Source: Nonomuraea harbinensis (GTDB lineage Bacteria > Actinomycetota > Actinomycetes > Streptosporangiales > Streptosporangiaceae). Taken from it: DNA of 64,000 nucleotides. The notes under the pieces are model-generated. The model ran no database searches. It saw only the letters and a list, made by a program, of their open reading frames with translations, and was not told where the DNA came from. Positions 43,157 through 50,854 of the stretch are shown in pieces; the first letter of the stretch is position 1, and the number at the start of each line of letters is the position of its first letter. The stretch spans positions 1 to 64,000 of the forward strand of contig NZ_JAHKRN010000032.1 in the NCBI RefSeq assembly GCF_019396385.1. The letters are read 5' to 3'. A program made the translations under genes and the position numbers.

Positions 43157-43198
43157 CGCAACCTGTAGGTTGCCATTGATGGCAACCTACAGGTTGCG
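43157..43198. promoter_or_regulatory. 42-bp palindrome with two nested operators
   Basis: Perfect inverted repeat: 20-bp arms around a TG centre. Each arm contains a self-palindromic 16-mer, GCAACCTGTAGGTTGC (43158-43173) and GCAACCTACAGGTTGC (43182-43197), i.e. GCAACC-N4-GGTTGC twice, with centres 24 bp apart. It lies 12 bp upstream of the SRPBCC start and upstream of the divergent YciI gene. Likely the binding site of the ArsR-type regulator encoded in the operon. Confidence 0.82.
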
Positions 43199-43210
43199 AA
43201 AGAGGGTGAC

Positions 43211-43645
43211 ATGGGTTCGGACGCGATCGAACGGGTGCTGGTGCTGCGGCACCCCGTCGAGCGGGTGTGGGCCGCGCTGACCACCGCGGAAGGGCTCTCG
43301 CGGTGGTTCGGCTCGGTGGCGGAGATAGATCTGCGGCCCGGTGGGCGCGCGTTCTTCCGCTGGGACGATCTCGGCGACGAATCCGTCGCCACCATCGTGG
43401 TGGTCGACCCACCACGCCGTTTCGCGTTCAGGTGGGCGATCGAGGGCCTGCCGGAGGACGACGCACCCCGGACGCTTGTGGACTTCACCCTGGAACCGAT
43501 ACCGGACGGCACCCGGCTGCGCCTGGTGGAGAGCGGGTTCGCCCAGGCCGCCGCCGACGTGGCCCGCGCTGCCCACCAGGCCAACAGTCAGGGATGGGAC
43601 GCCGAGCTCGCCGACCTGGAGACCTACCTCGATGCGGCCGCCTGA
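43211..43645 (+). CDS. SRPBCC (AHSA1-like) domain protein
   Basis: A 144-residue START-fold protein: IERVLVLRHPVERVWAALTT, EGLSRWFGSVAEIDLRPGGR, FAFRWAIEGLPEDDAPRTLV, LVESGFAQAAADVARAAHQA, GWDAELADLETYL. This is the Aha1/activator-like group that is commonly encoded together with an ArsR regulator. It binds small hydrophobic ligands in related proteins, but the substrate here is unknown. The ATG has AGAGGG at 5 nt. Stop overlaps the ArsR start. Confidence 0.88.
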   Translation: MGSDAIERVLVLRHPVERVWAALTTAEGLSRWFGSVAEIDLRPGGRAFFRWDDLGDESVATIVVVDPPRRFAFRWAIEGLPEDDAPRTLVDFTLEPIPDGTRLRLVESGFAQAAADVARAAHQANSQGWDAELADLETYLDAAA

Positions 43646-44000
43646 TCCAGAACGGCAGGCCGTCGCGGTGTTCGCGGCGCTCACCGATCCGACGCGGCGC
43701 GCACTGTTGGAGGAACTCGCCCGCGCCGGGCCCGCCACCGTCACCGACCTGGCACGACGGCTGCCGATCAGCCGCCAGGCGATCGCCAAGCACCTCGGCC
43801 AGCTCGCCGAAGCGGGCCTGATCAGCCCAGGAGAACCGGCCGGCCGTCGCCATCCCTACCGGCTGGAATCAGCCCCCATTCGCACGGCGCAGGTGTGGCT
43901 GGCCATGCTCGCCAACCGGTGGGACGACCGGCTGACCGCGCTGGAGCTCGCACTGGACGCCACCGACACGAAGGAGTCGAGCGACAATGAACAAGCCTGA
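43632..44000 (+). CDS. ArsR family winged-helix regulator
   Basis: A 122-residue repressor: VAVFAALTDPTRRALLEELA, ATVTDLARRLPISRQAIAKH, LGQLAEAGLISPGEPAGRRH. It belongs to the non-metal ArsR group paired with SRPBCC genes; there is no cysteine-based metal site. ATG 43632 lies inside the end of the SRPBCC gene (14-bp overlap) and the gene itself overlaps the VOC gene by 14 bp. Its likely operator is the 42-bp palindrome ahead of the operon. Confidence 0.88.
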   Translation: MRPPDPERQAVAVFAALTDPTRRALLEELARAGPATVTDLARRLPISRQAIAKHLGQLAEAGLISPGEPAGRRHPYRLESAPIRTAQVWLAMLANRWDDRLTALELALDATDTKESSDNEQA

Positions 44001-44370
44001 ATTCACCGCCGGCCTGAACATCGCCATGAAGATCCCCAAGGCCCAGTACGAAGCCACCGTGGCCTTCTACCGCGACACCCTGGGCTTCGAGGTCAAAGAG
44101 GAGGATGTCTCGTACGCTCCGACCGTCTCGAGAACTCATTCGGTACGGTTCGGACCCAATACGCTGTGGCTCGACTGCGTCGACAACTACAGCCGGCCCG
44201 ACCTGTGGCTGCAGCTGCACACCGATGACCTGGACGCGGCAGCGGCCAGACTGGCCGGCTGCGGCATCCACCCGTGTGACGAGGTCGAGCCCCTGGAGGG
44301 CCTCGACTCCAGGACCCACTGGATCAAGAACCCGGCCGGTGTCGTGCACCTGCTCGCGGAGTCCCGCTGA
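43987..44370 (+). CDS. VOC family (glyoxalase-like) protein
   Basis: A 127-residue single VOC domain: NIAMKIPKAQYEATVAFYRD, LGFEVKEEDVSYAPTVSRTH, FGPNTLWLDCVDNYSRPDLW, HTDDLDAAAARLAGCGIHP, HWIKNPAGVVHLLAES. Metal-binding-type His/Glu positions are partly retained. Last gene of the SRPBCC-ArsR-VOC operon, starting inside arsR. Reaction unknown; perhaps detoxification of the compound sensed by the regulator. Confidence 0.86.
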   Translation: MNKPEFTAGLNIAMKIPKAQYEATVAFYRDTLGFEVKEEDVSYAPTVSRTHSVRFGPNTLWLDCVDNYSRPDLWLQLHTDDLDAAAARLAGCGIHPCDEVEPLEGLDSRTHWIKNPAGVVHLLAESR

Positions 44371-44386
44371 TCCCGCGGCCGTACCG

Positions 44387-44953
44387 TCACCGGACGGCTC
44401 GTCGCAGGACGGCCTGGATGTGATCAGGGTCGGCGGGGGCGTTGTCGAGGAGGATCGCGGTGCACAGTCCGTCGGAGGCCGCGACGAGGGCGGCGATCGC
44501 CGCAGGGTCGTCGGTCAGCGTGGTGGCGAGTTCGGCGATGTTCTCCCGCCAGCGTCGTGCCACGGGTCGTAGTGCGGGGCGGCGGGCGGCCAGGGTCGCC
44601 AGCTCGCGTTCGGCCAGGGCGCGTTCACGTCCGGGACCGCCGGACTCGGCGATGAGGTGGGCCAGGCCGGTGAGTTTGTCGCCGGGGCTGTCGATGATGT
44701 CCCGGATGCGGGCGGTGTAGGCGTCGGCGACACTCGTGAGGGCGGCGACGAGCAGGTCGTCGAGGGTCGCGAAATAGTAGGTGCTCAGGGACGTCGTGGT
44801 GCCGGCCTGCTTGGCGACCGTGCGATGGGTGACGCCTGCCGCGCCGTCGCGCGTGACCACGGCGAGGGTGGCCTCGATGATCTCCGCGCGTCGTCTCTCG
44901 CCACGCGCGCGGCGGCCGTCGATGTGCTCGCTGTCGTCGGTGGTGTCGCCCAT
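44387..44953 (-). CDS. TetR family transcriptional regulator
   Basis: About 188 residues. DNA-binding helices: RRRAEIIEATLAVVTRDGAA, GVTHRTVAKQAGTTTSLSTY, YFATLDDLLVAAL. The C-terminal TetR_C domain continues to the end. ATG 44953 with GAGGAG close upstream. Encoded 42 bp after the DHA2 efflux gene on the same strand, so it is probably the second gene of an efflux operon that it represses. Candidate sites are the dyads at 44964-44990 and 46548-46580. Confidence 0.87.
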   Translation of the reverse strand: MGDTTDDSEHIDGRRARGERRRAEIIEATLAVVTRDGAAGVTHRTVAKQAGTTTSLSTYYFATLDDLLVAALTSVADAYTARIRDIIDSPGDKLTGLAHLIAESGGPGRERALAERELATLAARRPALRPVARRWRENIAELATTLTDDPAAIAALVAASDGLCTAILLDNAPADPDHIQAVLRRAVR

Positions 44954-44963
44954 GCCACTCCTC

Positions 44964-44990
44964 GGTCCGACCCGAAAGGATAGTCGGACC
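44964..44990. promoter_or_regulatory. Inverted repeat between efflux gene and tetR
   Basis: GGTCCGAC and GTCGGACC, perfect 8-bp arms with an 11-nt spacer, directly upstream of the tetR ribosome-binding site. Next to it is CGTTCAA (44993-44999), a half-site also found at 46574-46580. An operator for an internal tetR promoter or an attenuating hairpin. Confidence 0.55.
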
Positions 44991-44995
44991 ATCGT

Positions 44996-46525
44996 TCAAA
45001 CGTCGGTGTCGCGGCTCCGCGCCTCCCCGAGGGTGGGCACGTGACGCAGCATCCCGAGGCACAGCACCGCGGCAACGGCGATGGCGATCCCCGCGACCAG
45101 GGAAGCGACGTTGAGTCCGCTGGTGAAGGCCTGCCGGGCCGCCTCGACGGTCCCGGGCGGAAGACTCTCGCTGATCGCCAGGGTCGCGTTCAGGCTGTCG
45201 GTGAGGGCGCCGGAGGTCTCGGACGTCAGATCTCCGGGCACCGTCACCCGAGTGCGGTAGACGGCGGTGGTGAGACTGCCGAGCAGGGCGACGCCGACGG
45301 CGATGCCGAGTTCCTGGACCGTCTCGGAGATCGACGCCGCCGACCCGGATCGCGCTGCCGGCACCGCGCCCACCACCATGTCGGTGCCCAGGGCGGCGAG
45401 GGCGCCCAGCCCGAGATAGACGAACGTGAAGCCGGCCGCCACAGGGACCTCGTCGTCGAGCCCCGCGCCGGCGAGCAGCGCGTAGCCGGCGAGGGACGCC
45501 CCGAGGGCGGCGCCCATGACCGAGCCGGGGCGGAAACGCCGGGCGACCAGAGGAGCGCCGATGGCGGCGGCGAACATCGCCAGCGCCGGTGGTCCCATCC
45601 AGAGCCCCGCGTCGAAGGGCGTGAGCCCTTGGACGAGCTGGAGGTACTGCGTGACCAGGTACATCGAGCCCCCGACTCCGACCAGGCCGATGAGCAGCAC
45701 GCTCAAGGCCACGGTGAAGGCCCGGTTGCCGAACAGCGACACGTCCAGCAGCGGGTCGGGGAGGCGGCGTTGGCGGCGTACGAACACGATCCCGGCCAGA
45801 ACGCCCGCCAGGGCATAGACGAGGGTTGCGCCGCCGGGGCCGTCGGAGGCGATGCGCTTGACGGCGTAGACGACCGGAAGGATCGCCGCCAGGGACAGAC
45901 CCACGCTGATCAGGTCCAGCCGGCCGGTGGACGGGGCCGCGTACTCCGGAAGCAGGGCACGCGCCCCGGCCAGGACGGCGAGGGCGATGGGCACCGCCGT
46001 CAGGAACGGCGCTCCCCACCAGAAGGAGTCCACCAGGGCTCCGCCCACGATCGGCCCGGCGGCCATCCCGAGCGCGAACATCGTGGCCCAGACCCCGATG
46101 GCGACCGCGCGCTGACGCGCGTCGGGGAACATGTTCGAGATCAGCGACAGCGTGGAGGGCATGAGCGTCGCCCCGGCCACCCCCAGGAGGGCTCGCGCGA
46201 GGATCAACAGCTCGGCCGTGGGGGCGAACGCGGCGAACACCGAGGCCGCCGCGAAGGCGACCATCCCGATCTCCAGCAACCTGCGCCGCCCGATCCGGTC
46301 GCCCAGCGTGCCCATGGTCACGAGGAACCCGGCGACGAGGAACCCGTACGCGTCCATGATCCACAGCAGCTGGGCAGCCGACGGGGACAGGTCGGCCGCC
46401 ATGCTCGGCGCCACCAGGTACAGGACGGTCACGTCCAGTCCCAGCAGCACCGTCGGCATGGCCAGCAGGCCCAGGCCCGCCCACTGGCGCGCCCCCGCCC
46501 GCATGAACTGTTGCCGCGTCATCAC
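44996..46525 (-). CDS. DHA2-type MFS drug efflux transporter
   Basis: A 509-residue, 14-helix exporter: first helix LAMPTVLLGLDVTVLYLVAP, second QLLWIMDAYGFLVAGFLVTM, motif A GTLGDRIGRRRLLEIG, motif C-like MFALGMAAGPIVGGALVDSF, and a C-terminal DHA2 segment SAASISETVQELGIAVGVAL. It is of the SmvA/QacA-like subgroup that exports cationic and antiseptic compounds. ATG 46525 (or 46522) has AAAGGGA upstream. Operon partner and probable repressor is the TetR gene that follows. Confidence 0.9.
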   Translation of the reverse strand: MMTRQQFMRAGARQWAGLGLLAMPTVLLGLDVTVLYLVAPSMAADLSPSAAQLLWIMDAYGFLVAGFLVTMGTLGDRIGRRRLLEIGMVAFAAASVFAAFAPTAELLILARALLGVAGATLMPSTLSLISNMFPDARQRAVAIGVWATMFALGMAAGPIVGGALVDSFWWGAPFLTAVPIALAVLAGARALLPEYAAPSTGRLDLISVGLSLAAILPVVYAVKRIASDGPGGATLVYALAGVLAGIVFVRRQRRLPDPLLDVSLFGNRAFTVALSVLLIGLVGVGGSMYLVTQYLQLVQGLTPFDAGLWMGPPALAMFAAAIGAPLVARRFRPGSVMGAALGASLAGYALLAGAGLDDEVPVAAGFTFVYLGLGALAALGTDMVVGAVPAARSGSAASISETVQELGIAVGVALLGSLTTAVYRTRVTVPGDLTSETSGALTDSLNATLAISESLPPGTVEAARQAFTSGLNVASLVAGIAIAVAAVLCLGMLRHVPTLGEARSRDTDV

Positions 46526-46547
46526 GTCCCTTTCGCTCTCATCATGT

Positions 46548-46580
46548 TTGAACGTTAGTACAATTAGTACAATCGTTCAA
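46548..46580. promoter_or_regulatory. TetR-type operator of DHA2 efflux operon
   Basis: TTGAACG (46548-46554) and CGTTCAA (46574-46580) flank two tandem copies of TTAGTACAA (46555-46563 and 46564-46572). It is AT-rich and located 23 bp upstream of the efflux gene start. A composite operator/promoter fits the adjacent TetR regulator. Confidence 0.68.
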
Positions 46581-46639
46581 GATAATGGGATCGGGCGTGA
46601 AGCGGCCCGGCCGCGATTCCCGATCGCCGAAGTCAGCGA

Positions 46640-47117
46640 TCGCCGTGCGCGCCGGTGAAGGTGGCGCCGATCTCCGCCATCCGCCCGGCCGCGTAGGCGG
46701 GGTCGATCAACGCCTCGGGGGTATGGAGGCCGGGCGGCACAGGGGCGGCACAGGGGCGCCGCGCAGGCCGAGCAGCCGTTCGACGCCGAGGGCGACACCG
46801 AGCGCCGTCAGGGGGCGCTGCCCTTCCGGGTGGCGACCACCTCGGGTCCGATGTCGACCAGGCCGCTGGAGATGCTGACGTACGGCAGGCCGCGGTCCTG
46901 TGCGAAACGCAGTCCGTTCAGGTGGCTGTCCCACACCGTTGCCACGACCGCCGAGTAGCCGTCGGTCTCCTGGAGGCCGAGGTCGCCTCGCCGCAGGTCG
47001 ATGGTCGCGGCTGTCGCGCCGCCGAACTCGTCGGCGACCCGCCGGGCGCGGCAGAGATCGCGGCCCGCGATCGTCAGCGGAACCGTCGACGGCATCGCCG
47101 CCGGATCCCTTGGTCAT
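46640..47117 (-). pseudogene. Saccharopine-dehydrogenase-like protein remnant
   Basis: Minus-strand pieces give LTIAGRDLCRARRVADEFGG, AATIDLRRGDLGLQETDGYS, AVVATVWDSHLNGLRFAQDR and GLPYVSISSGLVDIGPEVVA, the central part of an NAD(P)-binding saccharopine-dehydrogenase-like family. A frame change near 46800 leads to the terminal segment ALIDPAYAAGRMAEIGATFT. The N-terminal Rossmann glycine motif and more than 100 internal residues are missing. Not functional. Confidence 0.68.
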
Positions 47118-47153
47118 CAGAATTGAGAACCGGGACGATACGGGCTGACTACA

Positions 47154-48059
47154 TCAAGAGCCCTTCAGAACGCGATCAAGTGCGGCCCGGCCCGCAGGTC
47201 CCCAGTTCGGCTTGCCGCCGGGAAGGCCCCGATCTCCGTTCTGGCCCATGAGCATCAGGAAGAGGCTCTTCATGGCGGCCAGCCCGCGGGCGCGCCGGAT
47301 CGTCGCCTCGTCCGCATGCCCGTACGTGTCGAAGAACCGTGCGGCCATGCCCGTGGGGAGCAGCACCCACGCGGCGGCGAGGTCCCACGCGGGATCGCCG
47401 GCGAACAAGGCACCGAAATCGATGACGCCCGAGAGCGTCCCGTCCGTGACGACGACATTCGCGGGATGGAGGTCGCCGTGCACCCACACCGGCGGGCCCT
47501 CCCACTCGGGAGCCGCGACGGCGTCGTCCCAGACGGCCCGGACGGCGCGGACGGCGCGGACATCGCCGACGGCGTCGACGGCCTGCAAGAACTGCTCGAA
47601 GCCGCCCGTGCACCCCTTGGGGTGGGCGCCGAAATCCGAACTGGCCGGGGCCTCGGCGGGCGCCTCCACGTGCAGCGCCCTGAGGAAGCCCGCCAGCGTG
47701 TCGGCCGCGTGGGCGCCGCGGCTGATCGAGCCGTGGTCCAGCGGCTCGCCGGAAACCCACGTCATCACGGTCCAGTGCTTGGGGAAGCGCTCGGACGGTT
47801 CGCCGGACCGCACCGGGGTCGGCACCGGAAGCGGCAGGCGCGGAGCCAGCACAGGGAGCCACCGGCGCTCCTTGAGCTGGAGCTCCGGGGTGGGGTCCAT
47901 GCGCTGCATGCGCACGGCCAGCTCGTCCCCGAGGCGCCACATCTGGTTGCCCCAGCCGCCCGCCACCTCGCGGACCGCCAGCCCCGCAAGGTCCGGATGT
48001 TGTTCCCGCAGCAGGTCGCGTACCAGGTCTGCGGTGATCTCGATCTCGGTGTCGGTCAT
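47154..48059 (-). CDS. Aminoglycoside phosphotransferase family kinase
   Basis: A 301-residue APH/choline-kinase-fold protein. The N-lobe begins LAVREVAGGWGNQMWRLGDE. The catalytic loop is VWVHGDLHPANVVV (HGDxxxxN), and the metal-binding DFG-like motif is GVIDFGALFAGDPAWDLAAA. Both catalytic aspartates are present, so it should be active. The substrate is unknown: antibiotic inactivation, or a metabolite kinase such as homoserine or fructosamine kinase. Stands alone; ATG 48059. Confidence 0.88.
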   Translation of the reverse strand: MTDTEIEITADLVRDLLREQHPDLAGLAVREVAGGWGNQMWRLGDELAVRMQRMDPTPELQLKERRWLPVLAPRLPLPVPTPVRSGEPSERFPKHWTVMTWVSGEPLDHGSISRGAHAADTLAGFLRALHVEAPAEAPASSDFGAHPKGCTGGFEQFLQAVDAVGDVRAVRAVRAVWDDAVAAPEWEGPPVWVHGDLHPANVVVTDGTLSGVIDFGALFAGDPAWDLAAAWVLLPTGMAARFFDTYGHADEATIRRARGLAAMKSLFLMLMGQNGDRGLPGGKPNWGPAGRAALDRVLKGS

Positions 48060-48103
48060 GCGAAGTCACGGTACTGAGGCGTGGGGCGGAGCGGCTCTCC
48101 ACC

Positions 48104-48119
48104 CCGGCCTGAAGGCCGG
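48104..48119. repeat. CCGGCCT-GA-AGGCCGG hairpin
   Basis: A perfect 7-bp stem with a 2-nt loop between the kinase gene and the chimaeric gene. The same hairpin sequence is often seen at the right end of actinobacterial IS200/IS605-type elements beyond tnpB. No tnpA or tnpB is left here, so this is at most a footprint, or a terminator. Confidence 0.4.
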
Positions 48120-48237
48120 AGCACTGCGGCCGACCCAGGTAGCACACCGGCTAAGCGGACCTTGGCATGTCGAAGGAGAGGGCGCGATACCTTGCCTTCG
48201 GTGCCTCGACCGCGTGACCGGAGGAGTCGATGCCGGG

Positions 48238-49500
48238 ATGACGGCAGGGCGGCCGGTGCCCACGCAGGACGACGTGCTCGGATACTTCGACACGCTGTCG
48301 AACTGGGGACGGTGGGGCGACGACGACGAGCTCGGCACGCTGAACCACATCACCGACGACGTCCGGCTGGCGGCGGCGCGGGCCGTGCGTCACGGCAGGA
48401 GCGTGTCGTGCGCATGGGAGGTCGCCGTACCGGAGGACATGGAGCGGTCGACGACGATCTGCCCGTGCGCCGACACCGCGACGGGCTCGGCGTGGGCGGC
48501 CGTCACGGCGGCGGCGAACGGGATCGTCACGCGGGGTGTCCTGCTGGACGTCGCGAGCGCGCGGGATGTGCCGTGGCTGGAACCGGGGCAGGGAGTGTTC
48601 CCCGACGATCTGGAGGAGGCCGAGCGTCGCCAGGGTGTGCGGGTGCGATCCGGCGATGCGGTGCTCCTGCGGACCGGCTACGGCCGCGTCCGCCACGAGA
48701 CCGGTCCGGTCAGCGGTTTCACCCAGGCCGGGTGGCACGCGTCCTGCCTGCCGTGGCTGCACGAACGGGAGGTCGCGCTGATCGGCGCCGACACCCAGCA
48801 GGACGTTCTGCCATCGGGTTACGAAGGCGTGCTGATGCCGGTCCACGCCGTGAGCCTCGTCGCGATGGGTCTGTGGATGCTCGACAACTGCGACCTGGAG
48901 GCGTGCGCGACGACGGCTGCCGAGCTCGGCCAGTGGGACTTCCACCCCTGCCGGGCGGTGGTGTCCCGCACGGCGCCGGAAGAGGATGGTCGGTCATGCG
49001 GCGAGGCCACGTCGATCAACGAGGAGGCGCGGCGCTATCTCGCGCTGATGCCGGACGGGCCGTCCATGCCCACGGCGCTCGGGCTGAGGCTGCCCATCTG
49101 GCTGATCGGCACGACTCTGCAGGCGCGGGCCATAGCCCAGGGCCACGATCGGGGCAACGCCAGGATTCGCATCCGGACTCTCGACAGGCAGTGGCTGACC
49201 TGCCGCGCCTCATGCCTGAGCGGTCCCGGCGGACGGCCGGGTCCTACGGCGCTCGTGATCGAGCCCGCGTCCCCCGGCGACCTGGCGGTCATCGTCGCCC
49301 AGGCGTACGGGCTGACGCCCCGGGAGTTCGAGGTCGCCCAGTTCGTGGCACGGGGCCTGTCCACCGCCGAGATCGCCACGGCCCTGTTCATCTCTCCCCA
49401 CACCGTTCGCGGTCACCTCAAGGCCGTCTTCGGCAAGGCGGGGATCTCCAGCCGCGGTGAGCTCGTCGCGCACCTGTTCGCCGAACCCTACCGGCCGTAG
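48238..49500 (+). CDS. Cyclase-family / LuxR helix-turn-helix chimaera
   Basis: One 420-residue frame with two unrelated parts. Residues 1-250 are a cyclase-family (kynurenine-formamidase-like) domain: YFDTLSNWGRWGDDDELGTL, GIVTRGVLLDVASARDVPWL, SGDAVLLRTGYGRVRHETGP, EVALIGADTQQDVLPSG. The zinc-binding HxGTHxD segment that should lie between ERSTTIC and GIVTRG is absent. From about residue 260 it is the C-terminal end of a LuxR regulator: YGLTPREFEVAQFVARGLST, AEIATALFISPHTVRGHLKA, VFGKAGISSRGELVAHLF. ATG 48238, with GGAGGA 12 nt upstream. Either a fusion of two decayed genes or a regulator with a dead-enzyme sensor. Confidence 0.72.
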   Translation: MTAGRPVPTQDDVLGYFDTLSNWGRWGDDDELGTLNHITDDVRLAAARAVRHGRSVSCAWEVAVPEDMERSTTICPCADTATGSAWAAVTAAANGIVTRGVLLDVASARDVPWLEPGQGVFPDDLEEAERRQGVRVRSGDAVLLRTGYGRVRHETGPVSGFTQAGWHASCLPWLHEREVALIGADTQQDVLPSGYEGVLMPVHAVSLVAMGLWMLDNCDLEACATTAAELGQWDFHPCRAVVSRTAPEEDGRSCGEATSINEEARRYLALMPDGPSMPTALGLRLPIWLIGTTLQARAIAQGHDRGNARIRIRTLDRQWLTCRASCLSGPGGRPGPTALVIEPASPGDLAVIVAQAYGLTPREFEVAQFVARGLSTAEIATALFISPHTVRGHLKAVFGKAGISSRGELVAHLFAEPYRP

Positions 49501-49574
49501 GCGCCACCATCAGTGGCCGGTCGCGCACCCTGCCCGGGTTCGCACGCCGCGGCGTCGCCGCCAGGGGCAGAATC

Positions 49575-49981
49575 ACCTCAAGGCGATCCGTCGTGCCCTG
49601 GCGAGGTTGGCGATCAGTTCGGCACGGGTCTGGTGCTCGTGCGCGGCCCACGCGGGTTGACCGGGACCGCTGCGCCACGACTCGCTGAGCGGGCTGTTGT
49701 CCACGGTGTCGAATCCGAACTGGTCGTACAGTCGCGTCACGAGTTCCACGGCTTCGGGAAAGTCGCTCGAGGACGACAGCGCCAGACGGCCGGGGGGTGC
49801 CCGCCGCCGTGCCCGCGGTGGTGATGCGGAGGGGCCTGGATGTGGGTGAAGGCCTTGACGACCTTGGATCGCCGAAGGTGCTCCTGGCGCAGCTCGTGAA
49901 CGGTCTTCTCACCCGAGTCGACGACCAGGATATGGCCGTCGCGCCAGACCATGTAGTTGTTCGCATGGTCTTTGACCTCAA
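49575..49981 (-). pseudogene. NADPH-dependent F420-reductase-like gene, remnant
   Basis: The upstream frame gives RSKVVKAFTHIQAPP and the downstream frame LALSSSSDFPEAVELVTRLY, DQFGFDTVDNSPLSESWRSG and the C-terminus HEHQTRAELIANLARARRIA, matching the F420/NADP reductase group. The frames join near 49800-49830 with an indel. The N-terminal GxGxxG nucleotide-binding half is missing or replaced (VWRDGHILVVDSGEKTVHEL). Non-functional remnant. Confidence 0.65.
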
Positions 49982-50010
49982 CCTCTGGTGAGACTGTCGG
50001 GGTTTCGCAC

Positions 50011-50760
50011 TCAGATCTGGTTCAGGCCGCCGTCGACGTACAGGCTCGAACCGGTGATGAAGCTGCTCTGCCCGGAGGCGAGGAAGGCCACGGCGGCGGC
50101 GATCTCCTCCGGGCGCCCGAGCCGGCCCAGCGGCACGTGCGCGGCCAGTTGCCGCCTGAAGCCGGCGGCCTGCTCCTGGTCGGGAGCGAGCCCTGACAGA
50201 CCGGGGGTGTCGGTCGGGCCGGGCGTGATGGTGTTGACCCGGATGCCGCGTCCCTTGAGTTCGTTGGCCCAGGTCCGCGCGAACGATCGGGTGGCGGCCT
50301 TCGTCGCCGCGTACACGCCGAACGCCCCATCGCCGGCGTCCGCGTTGGTGGAGCCGTTCAGGATCACCGAGGCGCCGTCGTTGAGCAGGGGCAGCGCCTT
50401 CTGCACGGTGAACAGCGTGCCCCGGACGTTGATGCCGAAGAGGGTGTCGAAGTGCTCCTCGGAGATCTGCTCAAGCGGCACGAACTCGGCGACGGAGGCG
50501 TTCGCGAACAGTACGTCCAGGCCCTGTCCCCTGCTGCGGATCGTCTCGTAGAGCCTGTCCAGGTCGGCCAGGTTCGAGATGTCGCCGATCACCGCGGTGG
50601 CCGCTGAACCGATCGCTCCGACGGCCGCGTCGAGTTCGGTCCTGCGCCGGCCGGTGATGAACACGTGCGCGCCCTCGGCCGCCAGTCGTACGGCACCGGC
50701 CAGGCCGATTCCGGTGCTGCCGCCGGTGACGAGAGCGGTCTTGCCTTCGAGTAGCCCTAT
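50011..50760 (-). CDS. SDR family oxidoreductase with apparent ATA start
   Basis: A 249-residue classical SDR: TALVTGGSTGIGLAGAVRLA, FITGRRR, LFANASVAEF, ILNGSTNADAGDGAFGVYAA with the catalytic Ser and Tyr, TKAATRSFA, and the C-terminal FITGSSLYVDGGLNQI. A strong ribosome-binding site GAGGAGG sits 8 nt before an ATA codon at 50760, in the position where ATG would be expected (IGLLEGKTALVTGG). No better in-frame start is visible. Divergent from a TetR regulator, with a repeated operator in between. Confidence 0.82.
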   Translation of the reverse strand: MGLLEGKTALVTGGSTGIGLAGAVRLAAEGAHVFITGRRRTELDAAVGAIGSAATAVIGDISNLADLDRLYETIRSRGQGLDVLFANASVAEFVPLEQISEEHFDTLFGINVRGTLFTVQKALPLLNDGASVILNGSTNADAGDGAFGVYAATKAATRSFARTWANELKGRGIRVNTITPGPTDTPGLSGLAPDQEQAAGFRRQLAAHVPLGRLGRPEEIAAAVAFLASGQSSFITGSSLYVDGGLNQI

Positions 50761-50779
50761 GGGGACAACCTCCTCAGAT

Positions 50780-50835
50780 TTCTGTATCGATCGATGCGGA
50801 ACTCGTACGGTAGTACTTCTGTATCGATCGATGCG
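50780..50835. promoter_or_regulatory. Direct-repeat TetR operators between SDR and tetR
   Basis: The 19-mer TTCTGTATCGATCGATGCG occurs at 50780-50798 and again, identically, at 50817-50835 (37 bp centre to centre). Each contains the palindrome ATCGATCGAT. One copy sits by each divergent promoter, so the TetR protein probably controls both genes. Confidence 0.8.
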
Positions 50836-50854
50836 AAAGAGGTAGGCTGCGGGC

